Assembly (NCBI RefSeq): GCF_019654975.1
Contig: NZ_BPEW01000026.1
Span: 1 to 60,612 of the forward strand
Reading direction: 5' to 3'
DNA from: Shewanella sp. c952
Lineage (GTDB): Bacteria > Pseudomonadota > Gammaproteobacteria > Enterobacterales > Shewanellaceae
Length of the DNA stretch: 60,612 nucleotides
The position numbers were made by a program, and so were the translations under genes. The notes beneath the pieces were generated by a model. The model saw only the letters and a list, made by a program, of their open reading frames with translations, did not search any database and was not told where the DNA came from. Numbering within the stretch: position 1 is the first letter of the stretch; every line of letters begins with the position of its first letter. Shown here one piece after another: positions 1-10,175 of this stretch.

Positions 1-377
1 CGACAGATACCTCGACCCTGACCTTGACCGTCACCCCGGTGAACGATGATTTCAGCGATGATAATGAAACTCGCAGCATCGTCGAGGACAGCCCTGAAGT
101 CAGCGGCAATGTGATTGATGGCAGCAGTGTCGATGGCGATCTCAGTATCACCACCTTCACCATTGCCGGCGACAACACCGTCTATAATGCCGATGGCAGT
201 GACGTCACCCTCAACGGTGTCGGCACCTTTAGCCTGGGCAGCGATGGCCAGTACACCTTTACCCCTGCCGCCAACTATAACGGCAGCGTGCCGGTGATCA
301 CTTACACCTTAACCGATGGCTCGGGCGCGACAGATACCTCGACCCTGACCTTGACCGTCACCCCGGTGAACGATGAT
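1..377 (+). repeat. 327-bp (109-codon) in-frame tandem repeat of the adhesin
   Basis: Bases 1-50 recur without change at 328-377, a period of 327 bp or 109 residues, so at least one full repeat and the end of another lie here and more must lie to the left. The repeat is visibly more GC-rich, with enteric-like codons, than the unique C-terminal part that starts at base 378. That fits repeats kept alike by recombination. Confidence 0.9.
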
Positions 378-3300
378 GTAACAATTACAGGAGTAACAAA
401 CTCTCGAGTCTCCGAAGAAGGCCTTGCAAACGGATTGGTTGATAATGTCGGTAATACTGATACGACGGATTTAGTCACTGCAACTGGCACGATTAGCATT
501 CAAGACATAGACAGTGATACTTTAACCGTTTCACTTTCTGGGCCTGGAACAGCGCTAACTTCAGGCGGCTCAACTGTACAGTGGAGTTGGGATGCTGACT
601 CGAATACGCTCACAGGCTACATAGGTACTATAGGTGAAGCCTCATACGTTGAAGTTATGTCTGTAGCGCTCACTGCTCCTGCTGGGAATTCGACTGGTGA
701 CTGGGGATATGGTGTTACGCTACTAGCTGCACTTGACCACCCAGACAAAACATCTGAAGATAACTTATCTTTAGATTTTGGTATAAATGTTGATGATGGA
801 AATGGCAGCACAGCAGCAGGAAACTTTAATGTAATCATTGAGGATGATGCTCCAGAAATTCAAGACTCAGCTGCAGAAGTAGTAACGGATATTGATATCC
901 CAGATAGCTTAACTGGCGAATTCTCCTTTACAAATCAAATGGGAAATACAGGTTCACTTGATTTTGATGGCTTCACAGTTACTGCACGAGGATTTACGTC
1001 AGCAACCGATTCGACCTTGATAGGCGCTAACCTTAATGGTTCGAGCAGCGGAATTGGTGTTAATAGTGCGGCTTCACCATACCACAACATCGCAAACGAA
1101 GTTGATTTCCGGAAGTTTGCCGATGGTTCTGAGGCCTCTGAAGAGATTGTTATAACGCTTGATCCTGGCACAGTTGCCTACGGTGTTAATATCGAATTTT
1201 CTAAGATGTACGGAGGAGAGCTTGAGGTAGGTATCGTTGAGTTTTATCGCGATGGTCAGTTGATTGCAACTCAAACTTTTTCTTCTGATGCGTCAGATGG
1301 CGATTACGCCAAACTATTTAACTCACTTCAAGGTGGGTTTGATCAGATAGTTATAAAGGCAACAGATAATGGCTTTGATGCAACCCATGGCGATAACAGT
1401 GATATCACTGTTAAGTCCATTGAATTCCTTGGCACCGATGCACAAGCAACTAGTTACGCTTCTGGTCAAGTTGATACTAACTGGGGAGCAGATGGAGAAG
1501 GTTCACTTGTTTTCAGCGGCACTGATGAATCAGCGCTGAAAACAGCAAGCGGCGAAGCTATTTTTATCTCTAAATTAGATAATACATTGCTAGGACAAAC
1601 GGCTTCCGGAGAACTTATATTTAAAGTTGAGTTTACTCCTTCGACTGGGCAGTGGGAATTCTATCAATATCAAGCTATGCAGAATCCGTCAGATGGGCAA
1701 ATAGACTTTAATGTCATTGCAACAGACTTTGATGGTGATAATACCGTTGGCCATTTTGCAGTGGTACCACACGTAGATTCAGCACCTACTGTAGTTGCAG
1801 CATCAGCACTCGGACAAGAAGATACAGAGTTGGTATTGACTTGGGATGACATGAATGTTGTTGATTCAGACACTCCAAAAGAGAATCTTTCAATCAAGCT
1901 AACAACGCTACCTAACTCTTTAAATGGCAGCTTGCAATACTACAACGGCTCTTTATGGGAAGCTGTAACACTTGGAATGGCTCTAACATCAACGATGTTC
2001 GATAACGGTCATGTTAAATTCATTCCAGCTAATGACCAAGCTGACGGTATTAATGGCGGTATCGGAAACCGCGGTGACGCTTTAGCAAAGTTTGATTTTG
2101 TTGCAACAGACGGAACAACCAACAGCCCAGAAAGTAGCTTAACGATTAATATTAGCGCAGTAGCAGATACGCCGCTACTAACCGCAAGTAGCGGTCCGAT
2201 AGAACTTGTAGCCCTTGTTCCTGAAAGTGTATCTATACCAGCTGTAGCGGGAGTCTCAGATGACTTATTCGGTATTAATATTGAATCTGTTCTGTCTGGG
2301 CTACATGTTGTAGCAAGTACAGCCGATAATACGCTTATAACAGGCGAATTAGCTGTGACTAACTCCCTTCATGGAAACAGTGGTGATGATATTATCGTCG
2401 GCGGATTATTAGCGGACACAATGCACGGCAATGCCGGTGATGACACCTTTATCGGCGGTGGGGGCAACGACTCTATTTATGGCGGAACAGGAACTGATAC
2501 CGCAATCTATACCGGAAATTTCGCAGATTATACTATCACCTTCCACAACGATCATGGTGGTAATGAACCGTACCTACTAGTCAATGACAGCAGAAATATT
2601 GATGCAACTTCGGTTAATGTCGCAACTCCGGATGCGGGCGATCATCTTTACCAGGTGGAGCGCTTAGTATTTGCTGATGGTGTTTATCAAGTTAATGCAG
2701 ATGGTACGTTAACACAGGTAGAAGTGGTCGAAATCTCATTAGATATCAACGCAGCACTTACTGATATTGACGGCAGTGAAGGGTTATCTGCAGTTACAGT
2801 AACAGGTGTACCAGATGGTGTAGAGCTTTCTGCCGGTATATTTGATGCCAATACTGGCAAATGGAGCCTAACATCCGATGACTTAGTTAACTTAAAGCTC
2901 ACTGTGGCAGAAGACTACACCGGAAATCTAGACTTTACACTTAACATCAGCGTGACGTCGACAGAGTTAAGTAATGGCGACTTCGCAACTGAAGAAGTTA
3001 GTCTAAACATCTCGTTAAGGGATTATACATTTAACAGTGGCACTGACGGCGACAATACTATTGTTGGTTCAGATGAAAACGATGTCATTGTCAGTGATAC
3101 TACCGGATTACAAATCACACCGGGTGAAAATTATAACATTGCCTTTATGCTTGACTCCTCTGGTAGTATGGGTACAAAAGCAGTCGATACGGCTAAAGAG
3201 CAATTAATAGAAGTATTTAAGTCTCTACTCGCATCAGCATCTGGAACCCACTCAGGTGTCGTTAACCTTGCTGTTATCGACTTCTCAGGTTCCGCAGTAC

Positions 3301-4460
3301 TAAGCTTGTCTGCCAATATTAAAGATCTTGATATAGCAAAACTAGAAAATGGTACGGATGCAGCCTGGAATGCCATTACTAATGGTGGCTATACCGATTA
3401 TGTAAATGCATTTAATACGACGAAGAGTTGGTTTGAAAGTGCTGATGTGCTCGCAAATACCGGAAACAACATTACCTATTTCATCACCGATGGAAAGCAT
3501 AATGGTAACGGTGTACCAGCAGAAGCATTTGAAAACTTGAAGAATATTGCAGAAGTAGAAGCGGTAGGGATCAAAAATACGATTAAAGAAGAGGACATCA
3601 TCGACTACGATAGTGATGGTAATGTTCGGTTCAAAATCAGCGTCGATGATTTAGCTAATATAATCTTAGGTAATGAAAATATCTTAGAACCTGGTGATGA
3701 CACGACGTCAGGCGAAGCTGGTAACGACATACTATTTGGTGACTTAGCGCAATTCACAGATAATGGCACTGACTACCAAGGACTTGCAGCGCTTAAAGCT
3801 ATTGTAGCTAAAGAGACTGGCGTCGATGAAAATAGCCTTTCAATGCAAGAAATCCATAGTTTTATTACTAATAATACGACTTTGTTTGACAATGCAACAA
3901 GCAAAGACGGTGGAGATACTTTAAGTGGCGGTGAAGGCAACGACCTATTGTTTGGGCAAGGTGGTAACGATACATTGATTGGTGGTCTCGGCCAGGACAC
4001 TATGATTGGCGGACTTGGCGATGACATCATGACAGGCAACGCTGGGGCAGACACTTTTGCCTGGACTACAGGCTCAGTCGATGGAACTGATACTACAGAT
4101 CATATAACCGATTTTAACCTTGCGGAAGATAAGCTAGATCTTAGTGATATCCTTCAAGGTGATTCAATCAATGAACTATCTCAATACATTAGTTTTACAG
4201 ATGAAAATGGCAGTACGTCAATCAATATTGATACCAACCACGATGGAGCATTTGACCAACATATTGTGCTTGATGGTGTTGATCTCATTACCATGTTCGG
4301 TTCAAACGAAGCCGATATTATTTCAGGTTTATTAGGTAACAACGGTGAAGGGCCTCTTATAGTAAGTACGTCAAGCGGAGATCCTTTTGCAGTCGCAGTT
4401 AATGCTCCCGATAGACTAAATGATGACCTTAACATGCAAGGATTTAATCACATACCTTAA
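1..4460 (+). CDS. bpfA: RTX biofilm adhesin, C-terminal part (5' end outside the window)
   Basis: This is the C-terminal ~1485 residues of a giant secreted adhesin; the frame (first full codon at base 3) is open to the window edge, so the start, and the BpfG cleavage site that lies near the N-terminus in this family, are not visible. Visible parts in order are cadherin/VCBS-like repeats of 109 residues (bases 1-377), a T1SS-143-like repeat (about 380-860), more beta-sandwich modules, an RTX nonapeptide block (about 2370-2515; GNSGDD, GNAGDD, GGGGND), a von Willebrand A domain (about 3130-3680; MIDAS-like DSSGSM), further RTX repeats (about 3710-3760 and 3905-4065) and a type I secretion tail. 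The RTX repeats should bind calcium outside the cell. The export and release genes follow directly on the same strand. Family placement is sure; the symbol rests on operon context. Confidence 0.93.
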   Translation, partial: TDTSTLTLTVTPVNDDFSDDNETRSIVEDSPEVSGNVIDGSSVDGDLSITTFTIAGDNTVYNADGSDVTLNGVGTFSLGSDGQYTFTPAANYNGSVPVITYTLTDGSGATDTSTLTLTVTPVNDDVTITGVTNSRVSEEGLANGLVDNVGNTDTTDLVTATGTISIQDIDSDTLTVSLSGPGTALTSGGSTVQWSWDADSNTLTGYIGTIGEASYVEVMSVALTAPAGNSTGDWGYGVTLLAALDHPDKTSEDNLSLDFGINVDDGNGSTAAGNFNVIIEDDAPEIQDSAAEVVTDIDIPDSLTGEFSFTNQMGNTGSLDFDGFTVTARGFTSATDSTLIGANLNGSSSGIGVNSAASPYHNIANEVDFRKFADGSEASEEIVITLDPGTVAYGVNIEFSKMYGGELEVGIVEFYRDGQLIATQTFSSDASDGDYAKLFNSLQGGFDQIVIKATDNGFDATHGDNSDITVKSIEFLGTDAQATSYASGQVDTNWGADGEGSLVFSGTDESALKTASGEAIFISKLDNTLLGQTASGELIFKVEFTPSTGQWEFYQYQAMQNPSDGQIDFNVIATDFDGDNTVGHFAVVPHVDSAPTVVAASALGQEDTELVLTWDDMNVVDSDTPKENLSIKLTTLPNSLNGSLQYYNGSLWEAVTLGMALTSTMFDNGHVKFIPANDQADGINGGIGNRGDALAKFDFVATDGTTNSPESSLTINISAVADTPLLTASSGPIELVALVPESVSIPAVAGVSDDLFGINIESVLSGLHVVASTADNTLITGELAVTNSLHGNSGDDIIVGGLLADTMHGNAGDDTFIGGGGNDSIYGGTGTDTAIYTGNFADYTITFHNDHGGNEPYLLVNDSRNIDATSVNVATPDAGDHLYQVERLVFADGVYQVNADGTLTQVEVVEISLDINAALTDIDGSEGLSAVTVTGVPDGVELSAGIFDANTGKWSLTSDDLVNLKLTVAEDYTGNLDFTLNISVTSTELSNGDFATEEVSLNISLRDYTFNSGTDGDNTIVGSDENDVIVSDTTGLQITPGENYNIAFMLDSSGSMGTKAVDTAKEQLIEVFKSLLASASGTHSGVVNLAVIDFSGSAVLSLSANIKDLDIAKLENGTDAAWNAITNGGYTDYVNAFNTTKSWFESADVLANTGNNITYFITDGKHNGNGVPAEAFENLKNIAEVEAVGIKNTIKEEDIIDYDSDGNVRFKISVDDLANIILGNENILEPGDDTTSGEAGNDILFGDLAQFTDNGTDYQGLAALKAIVAKETGVDENSLSMQEIHSFITNNTTLFDNATSKDGGDTLSGGEGNDLLFGQGGNDTLIGGLGQDTMIGGLGDDIMTGNAGADTFAWTTGSVDGTDTTDHITDFNLAEDKLDLSDILQGDSINELSQYISFTDENGSTSINIDTNHDGAFDQHIVLDGVDLITMFGSNEADIISGLLGNNGEGPLIVSTSSGDPFAVAVNAPDRLNDDLNMQGFNHIP

Positions 4461-4477
4461 GCAAGCACGACTGTGAA

Positions 4478-4507
4478 ATGATGGCCTATGGAAAAATAGG
4501 TCATCAT
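4478..4507 (+). other. Intergenic hairpin between adhesin and exporter genes
   Basis: Bases 4478-4489 and 4496-4507 form a 12-bp stem with one G-U pair and a 6-base loop, 18 bases after the adhesin stop codon. No T-run follows, so it is not a canonical terminator. It may set the ratio of adhesin to exporter mRNA by stalling or RNA processing; that role is inference. Confidence 0.5.
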
Positions 4508-4555
4508 GACCGATACTAACAATACATAATAAAATCTTAAGGATAAGTCCCCAAG

Positions 4556-6733
4556 GTGCCAGCTTCAGCTTCTAAGAAAACTGATCAGTGGACGATATCG
4601 GCTTCTCAACGAGTTGTAGTCGATCCTCTACTAGACAGTTTAGTTTTGCTTACTGAATATTTCGGTAGCCCCTGCTCTAGCGACTCTTTAGCCGCAGGCC
4701 TTCCTATGCAAGGTCATGTGTTAACGCCGGAGTTATTGCCACAAGCAGCGGCCCGAGCAGGGTTGGCGGCGAAGCTTTCTCGTAAAGGTTTAAATGAGAT
4801 AACCCCAATTCTGCTACCCAGCATATTGTTACTTAAGGACAAGAAAGCTTGCCTGCTTAGAGAGCTCGATATTGAGCAAGATAAAGCGATTATTCAGCTC
4901 CCGGAGACAGGGGGTGAAGAGACGTTATCGATTGAAGAGCTAGAAGCCATTTATGTGGGTTACCTGTTTCTTGTTAAGCAAGAATATCGTGGCGATATGG
5001 GCTTTGATGTCCACTTGCATGAGAATAAATCTCATTGGTTACTGCAGACACTTAAAGATTCTGCACCTATCTACCGAGATGCTTTAATTGCTTCGGTTTT
5101 AGTTAACCTATTCGCATTGGTATCACCGCTATTCATCATGAATGTATACGACAAAGTCGTGCCAAACCTGGCATTTGACTCGTTGTGGGTATTAGCCATT
5201 GGCGCAGGTATAGCCTATATATTTGATCTGATAATGCGCCAGTTACGCAGCTATTTAATTGATGTAGCCGGAAAGAAAGTTGATATTATTGTCTCATCAA
5301 AACTGTTCGCTAAAGCCGTTGGTATTCCATTAGAAAAACGCTCCCCAAGTGTCGGCGGTATGGCAAAACAACTCGGTGAATTTGACAGTATTAGGGATAT
5401 TCTCACCTCAGCGACTATCACCACTTTAGTGGATCTTCCTTTTGCACTATTTTTCTTGACCATCATCTATTTAGTCGCAGGTGATCTAGCACTTATTCCA
5501 TTAGTCGGCAGCTTCATCATTATTGGTTATACCCTGATTATGCAGCCAAAATTAAAAGCTGCTATTGAAGAAACCAATAAGTTCTCAGGCCTCAAACATG
5601 GCCATCTAATTGAGTCTTTATCATCACTGGAGTCGATAAAATCGAGCGGCGCAGAAGGGCTAGTGCAAAAGAGTTGGCAACAGATGATTGGCCATACTGC
5701 AAACTGGCAGTTGAAAGCGAAAAAAATCTCCACCTCAGTGACAAACGTTGCCACTTTCGTGGTGCAAACTTCAGTGATTTTTGTAGTTATTCTAGGTGTT
5801 TATCGCGTTGCTGATAATGAGATATCCATGGGTGGAATTATTGCAGCTGTGATCTTATCTAGCCGTGCCATATCACCAATGGCACAGTTGGCAGGCCTAA
5901 TGACCCGCGGTAACCAAACTGCCAGTGCACTGCGCCAGTTAAACGAAATCATGACTCAAGAAGATGAGTTTGAAAACAAAGGTCACCTTGTCAGTCGTCA
6001 GCGCCTGCGCGGACAGATAAACGCTCATACTTTAGGCTTTAGCTATCCGAACTCTGAACGCCCAATACTGCATCCAATGTCATTAAAAATTGAGCCTGGA
6101 GAGCGAGTTGCCATCATTGGCCGTAATGGTTCAGGAAAAAGTACCTTAGCTAAAATTTTAGTCGGTCTTTTTCAGCCGAGTAAGGGCAGCATCACCTACG
6201 ATGGTCTCGATTCAGCTCAAATACACCCAAGCGACCTTAGACGTAACTTTGGCTATCTACCACAAGATATCACCCTGTTTCATGGCAGCATTCGCGACAA
6301 CATCCTTTTTGGAACTCGCCAAGTGACTGAGCATCAACTGATCAGAGCGGTTCAGCTATCAGGCGTTAACTTGTTTACCAACCTAGAATCTGAAGGGCTC
6401 GATCAACAAGTGGGAGAAGGTGGACGAGAACTTTCTCGTGGCCAACGACAAACCATAGCTTTAGCTCGCGCGACCTTAAACGATCCTCCTGTATTACTGA
6501 TGGATGAACCCACAGCCAGTTTAGATGCTAGAGCTGAAAAACAGTTTATCCAAGCGATGCACAATGTCAGCCGAGACCGCACGCTACTGCTTATTACTCA
6601 CAAAATGCACTTATTGAACTTGGTCGATCGCATTATTGTATTAGATCGTGGCCACATTGTTGCCGATGGACCAAAAGCTGACGTGCTTAAGAAACTGAAT
6701 GAAGGGCTACTTGCTGGAGTAGTTAAAAAATGA
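4556..6733 (+). CDS. aggB: Type I secretion ABC transporter of the adhesin (LapB-like)
   Basis: Inner-membrane ATP-binding exporter of the type I system, 725 residues. It has an N-terminal C39-peptidase-like domain (about 1-140) without a recognisable catalytic Cys-His pair, i.e. the non-cleaving 'CLD' form used for RTX substrates, then a transmembrane domain (about 165-450) and an ATPase domain. ATPase motifs are Walker A GRNGSGKST (522-530), signature LSRGQ (626-630), Walker B VLLMDEP (646-652) and the H-loop His 682. The start is a GTG behind a weak AAGGA. It follows the adhesin by 95 bases and overlaps the adaptor gene by 4. In Shewanella this gene is usually named aggB (also rtxB); the letters B and C are less certain than the functions. 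Confidence 0.93.
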   Translation: MPASASKKTDQWTISASQRVVVDPLLDSLVLLTEYFGSPCSSDSLAAGLPMQGHVLTPELLPQAAARAGLAAKLSRKGLNEITPILLPSILLLKDKKACLLRELDIEQDKAIIQLPETGGEETLSIEELEAIYVGYLFLVKQEYRGDMGFDVHLHENKSHWLLQTLKDSAPIYRDALIASVLVNLFALVSPLFIMNVYDKVVPNLAFDSLWVLAIGAGIAYIFDLIMRQLRSYLIDVAGKKVDIIVSSKLFAKAVGIPLEKRSPSVGGMAKQLGEFDSIRDILTSATITTLVDLPFALFFLTIIYLVAGDLALIPLVGSFIIIGYTLIMQPKLKAAIEETNKFSGLKHGHLIESLSSLESIKSSGAEGLVQKSWQQMIGHTANWQLKAKKISTSVTNVATFVVQTSVIFVVILGVYRVADNEISMGGIIAAVILSSRAISPMAQLAGLMTRGNQTASALRQLNEIMTQEDEFENKGHLVSRQRLRGQINAHTLGFSYPNSERPILHPMSLKIEPGERVAIIGRNGSGKSTLAKILVGLFQPSKGSITYDGLDSAQIHPSDLRRNFGYLPQDITLFHGSIRDNILFGTRQVTEHQLIRAVQLSGVNLFTNLESEGLDQQVGEGGRELSRGQRQTIALARATLNDPPVLLMDEPTASLDARAEKQFIQAMHNVSRDRTLLLITHKMHLLNLVDRIIVLDRGHIVADGPKADVLKKLNEGLLAGVVKK

Positions 6734-8112
6734 GTAAACACCTCACTTCACATGATTTAGAGATGGTTGATGATGTCTATGGCGCAATGATGACCGATGC
6801 GCCAGCAAGTCACCGATTAACCATTTGGGCACTGGCATCACTGGCAGTTACTTTTTTAATTTGGGCCTATTTTGCTGAATTAGACCAAGTAACTACGGGG
6901 ATGGGCAAAGTTATTCCCTCTTCGCAAATACAGGTCATACAGAGTTTAGATGGCGGCATATTGCAAGATATGTACGTGCAAGAAGGCTTGATAGTTACCA
7001 AAGGTCAGCCGCTTGCGCGTATTGATGCAACTCGGTTTCAATCTGACTATGCGCAGCAAGAGCAAGAGGTTAACAGTCTACTTGCCAATGTTATTCGACT
7101 AAAGACAGAGCTGAACAGTATTACCATTTCCAGCATTGGCGCTGATTGGCGTGAACAGGTAAAAATATTGCCTCAAACGTTGGTCTTTCCTCAGATATTA
7201 GAAACCAATGAGCCAGAGCTAACCAAAAGACAACGCGAAGAGTACCTCGGCCGTATTGATAACCTTAGTAACCAACTCGAGATCCAAGCTAGACAGATTC
7301 AGCAACGTAATCAAGAGATCCAAGAACTAGCCTCTAAAATTAGAACACTGACTACCAGTTTCCAGCTGGTTTCTAGAGAGCTAGAGCTTACAAGGCCACT
7401 TGCTGACAAAGGAATTGTACCTGAGGTTGAGCTGCTTAAACTGCAACGCGTGGTCAATGACATTCAAGGTGAGCTCTCTTCCTTAAGATTATTAAGACCA
7501 AAAGTAAAATCGACCATGGATGAAGCGATATTAAAACGTCGTGAATCTGTGCTTATTTTTGCCGCTGACACTCGTGCCCAGTTAAATGAAATGCAAACCA
7601 AACTATCGCGCATGAATGAAGCACAAGTAGGCGCCCAAGATAAGGTCAGTAAAGCAGAAATTGTCTCACCCGTTAATGGCACAATTAAGTCAGTGCATAT
7701 CAATACTCTCGGCGGCGTTGTGCAGCCCGGTGTTGATATCATTGAGATAGTTCCATCCGAAGACAAACTACTGATCGAAACCAAGATTGTTCCAAAGGAC
7801 ATTGCTTTTCTACATCCTGGGCTACCAGCAGTAGTCAAAGTCACCGCTTATGACTTTACTCGCTATGGCGGGCTAGACGGCGTTGTAGAGCACATTAGTG
7901 CCGATACAACCCAAGATGAAGAGGGTAATAGTTTCTATATTGTAAAAGTTAGAACGGAGTTTTCTAGCTTAACAAAGGACGATGGCACGGAAATGCCTAT
8001 CATACCAGGGATGTTGACCTCGGTTGATGTAATTACTGGGCAGAGATCCGTTTTAGAGTACATACTTAATCCAATATTACGGGCTAAAGATACCGCGCTC
8101 AGAGAGCGTTGA
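6730..8112 (+). CDS. aggC: HlyD-family membrane fusion protein of the adhesin exporter (LapC-like)
   Basis: Periplasmic adaptor joining the ABC transporter to the TolC-like channel; 460 residues. One N-terminal membrane segment (about 28-50) is followed by a lipoyl-like half motif, a long Gln/Glu/Arg-rich coiled coil (about 95-310), the returning lipoyl half (about 315-350) and a beta-barrel C-terminus. Length and layout are normal for type I adaptors. Its ATG overlaps the stop of the transporter gene (ATGA), implying translational coupling. The C-terminal part carries the usual IVPKD and GM/TSVD-type motifs of HlyD proteins. Confidence 0.92.
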   Translation: MSKHLTSHDLEMVDDVYGAMMTDAPASHRLTIWALASLAVTFLIWAYFAELDQVTTGMGKVIPSSQIQVIQSLDGGILQDMYVQEGLIVTKGQPLARIDATRFQSDYAQQEQEVNSLLANVIRLKTELNSITISSIGADWREQVKILPQTLVFPQILETNEPELTKRQREEYLGRIDNLSNQLEIQARQIQQRNQEIQELASKIRTLTTSFQLVSRELELTRPLADKGIVPEVELLKLQRVVNDIQGELSSLRLLRPKVKSTMDEAILKRRESVLIFAADTRAQLNEMQTKLSRMNEAQVGAQDKVSKAEIVSPVNGTIKSVHINTLGGVVQPGVDIIEIVPSEDKLLIETKIVPKDIAFLHPGLPAVVKVTAYDFTRYGGLDGVVEHISADTTQDEEGNSFYIVKVRTEFSSLTKDDGTEMPIIPGMLTSVDVITGQRSVLEYILNPILRAKDTALRER

Positions 8113-8145
8113 AGCCCAATAAAAAAACGACCTGGAGGGGTTAAC

Positions 8146-9555
8146 ATGGACACCAGCACAATACGGCAGGTAAAACGTAGTGCAATTGCACTCGCCGTTG
8201 GCGCGCTGATATTACCAGCAGCGGCTTATAGCCAAACGTTAGAACAAGCAGTAGCGCACACATTAGATACGAATCCTGAAATACGGATCGCATTTAACCG
8301 CTTTAAAGCGCGCGAAGAGCAAGTCAACCAAGCAGTAGCCGGTTATATGCCGACGGTAGATATCTCAGGAGGCTATGGTTGGGAACAAACCAATAGCCCA
8401 TCGACTCGTCGTCGTGCAGGACAAGGCGAAGTCGATTCTGACGGCGTGATTGAGCTAGAAAGAGGCGAAGCAGGTTTTAGTATCAAGCAGATGCTTTTTG
8501 ATGGTTTTTATACCAGCAGTGAAGTTGATAGATATAGTTTTGAAGCGAGTGCAGAGCAGTGGGCATTATTTGCTGCAGCCGAAGATATGGCACTGGACGT
8601 TGTTAAGGTTTACACCAATTATATTCGCAGTGAGCAAGTACTTACATTGGCCGAGAAAAACCTTGAAAGCCATAAAGATATTTATGATCAGATTAAACAG
8701 AGAACCGATTCTGGCTTAGGCTCGACCGCCGATCTATCACAGATCACCGGCCGTCTAGCCCGCGCTAACGCCAATGTTATCTCTGCGCGTAATAATTTCT
8801 ACGATGCCAAGTCACAGTTTGTTCGTATCGTAGAGCAACAACCAGAAGATATGATTGTGCCTGTACCTGATGCCGATATGTTACCAGTCGACTTACAAAC
8901 CAGTGTAATGATGGCACAAGAAAACCACCCTATTTTGAAGTCAGCTTCAAGTGATATTTTCGCTGCAGAAAATGAGCGAGAGTCAGCCCAATCGAATTAC
9001 TACCCTAAGTTTACTTTAGAGCTAGATGGTAACTGGAATAATGATATTGATGGTGAAGATGGCGCTGGTACTTTTCAAAATGTAGGCGGTCACAACAACG
9101 ATCTAGTCGCTATGATCAGGGTTAAATATAACCTGTTTGCAGGTGGTCGCGATTTAGCTCGAGAAAAAGAAGCGGCCTACAAAATAGGTGAAGCAAAAGA
9201 GATCCGTCAGCGAGCTCATAGACAAGTCGTTGAAGGTGTCAATCTTGCCTGGAACGCTTACGAGCTACTTACCCCGCAGAAGATGTACATTCGTGATCAT
9301 GTCATTGCGGCCAAAGACACTCAAGTTGCTTATAGTCAACAGTTCAATTTAGGCCAACGTACATTGCTGGATCTGCTAGATACAGAAAATGAGCTATTTG
9401 AAGCACGAAAAGACTACTTAGAATCTGAGTATGATGAAATAGTGTCCCAGTATCGTGTTCTTAATGCCACTGGACAGCTGCTCGACTCATTAAGAGTCAC
9501 ACGTCCAGATGTATGGCAAGGTGAGCGTGATTACGAAGGAGGAGTACCGCAATGA
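8146..9555 (+). CDS. aggA: TolC-family outer membrane channel of the adhesin exporter (LapE-like)
   Basis: Outer-membrane factor, 469 residues, with a signal peptide of about 29 residues (cleavage near AAAYSQ) and two repeats of the long-helix/beta-strand TolC fold; the pattern SGLGSTADLSQ in the first half and FNLGQRTLLDLLDTEN in the second is typical. A strong GGAGG lies upstream at a normal distance. The gene starts 33 bases after the adaptor and overlaps the next lipoprotein gene by 4 bases. AggA is named for its part in autoaggregation in Shewanella. The third arm of the exporter is therefore encoded within the operon rather than borrowed from a general TolC. Confidence 0.93.
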   Translation: MDTSTIRQVKRSAIALAVGALILPAAAYSQTLEQAVAHTLDTNPEIRIAFNRFKAREEQVNQAVAGYMPTVDISGGYGWEQTNSPSTRRRAGQGEVDSDGVIELERGEAGFSIKQMLFDGFYTSSEVDRYSFEASAEQWALFAAAEDMALDVVKVYTNYIRSEQVLTLAEKNLESHKDIYDQIKQRTDSGLGSTADLSQITGRLARANANVISARNNFYDAKSQFVRIVEQQPEDMIVPVPDADMLPVDLQTSVMMAQENHPILKSASSDIFAAENERESAQSNYYPKFTLELDGNWNNDIDGEDGAGTFQNVGGHNNDLVAMIRVKYNLFAGGRDLAREKEAAYKIGEAKEIRQRAHRQVVEGVNLAWNAYELLTPQKMYIRDHVIAAKDTQVAYSQQFNLGQRTLLDLLDTENELFEARKDYLESEYDEIVSQYRVLNATGQLLDSLRVTRPDVWQGERDYEGGVPQ

Positions 9556-10157
9556 GAACCCTAATTATATTATTGAGTTTCGCTATATTAGGTGGCTGCT
9601 CAATGCGTGACACTGTATCAATGGATACACCAACGAAGCAGGTGCATGACTTAAATGACATCGACCATGATGGTGTAATTGTAGCCAGAGAACGCTGCAC
9701 AGAAACTGAACTCGGAGCGACGATCGATAACTACGGTTGCGGTAAAATCAAACCGATTAACGAGCGTCAAGAGCTAAAGATTTTGTTTGCCAATGACTCT
9801 TACTACATCGATCCTGTGTATTATACCCAGGTTGAAATTATCGCTACTTTTATGCAGAAATTCCCCAATACACAGGCCGTGATTGAAGGACATTGTAGTA
9901 AAACCGGTAGCCACGAGCATAACCAAGTGTTATCGCAAAACAGAGCAAATGCAGTAAGCGCTTTGCTGAGCGAACGCTTTGATATTGAATCGTCTCGATT
10001 AAGTGCTGTAGGATATAGTTTTGATCGCCCAATCGATCCCACTCATACCGCAGCAGCACATAAGGTGAACCGTCGAGTTATCGCTGAGCTAACTGGCGAT
10101 GACACCACCGCTGATATGAAATGGCATATATATACTGTAGATGAAGTGGTTAAGTAG
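9552..10157 (+). CDS. OmpA-family lipoprotein of the adhesin operon
   Basis: A 201-residue lipoprotein. The signal peptide ends in a lipobox (LGGC, Cys 16), residues about 35-65 include an Asp-rich calcium-site-like stretch (DIDHDGVIVARERC), and residues about 80-180 form an OmpA/MotB peptidoglycan-binding domain with the usual EGH and NQVLSQNRANAV motifs. It should tie the outer membrane to the cell wall. Start overlaps the aggA stop (ATGA). The same gene sits at this place in other bpf operons, but its role there is not known to me; anchoring the exporter or the retained adhesin to peptidoglycan is a guess. Confidence 0.88.
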   Translation: MRTLIILLSFAILGGCSMRDTVSMDTPTKQVHDLNDIDHDGVIVARERCTETELGATIDNYGCGKIKPINERQELKILFANDSYYIDPVYYTQVEIIATFMQKFPNTQAVIEGHCSKTGSHEHNQVLSQNRANAVSALLSERFDIESSRLSAVGYSFDRPIDPTHTAAAHKVNRRVIAELTGDDTTADMKWHIYTVDEVVK

Positions 10158-10175
10158 GAGACTCTCTAACGTCGT

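Noticed and set aside
1..377. 50-bp direct repeats as attachment sites
   Set aside because: They are in-frame domain repeats of the adhesin with a 327-bp period, not the ends of an element.
7464..7844. 126-residue minus-strand frame inside the adaptor gene
   Set aside because: Antisense shadow of a conserved HlyD-type gene.
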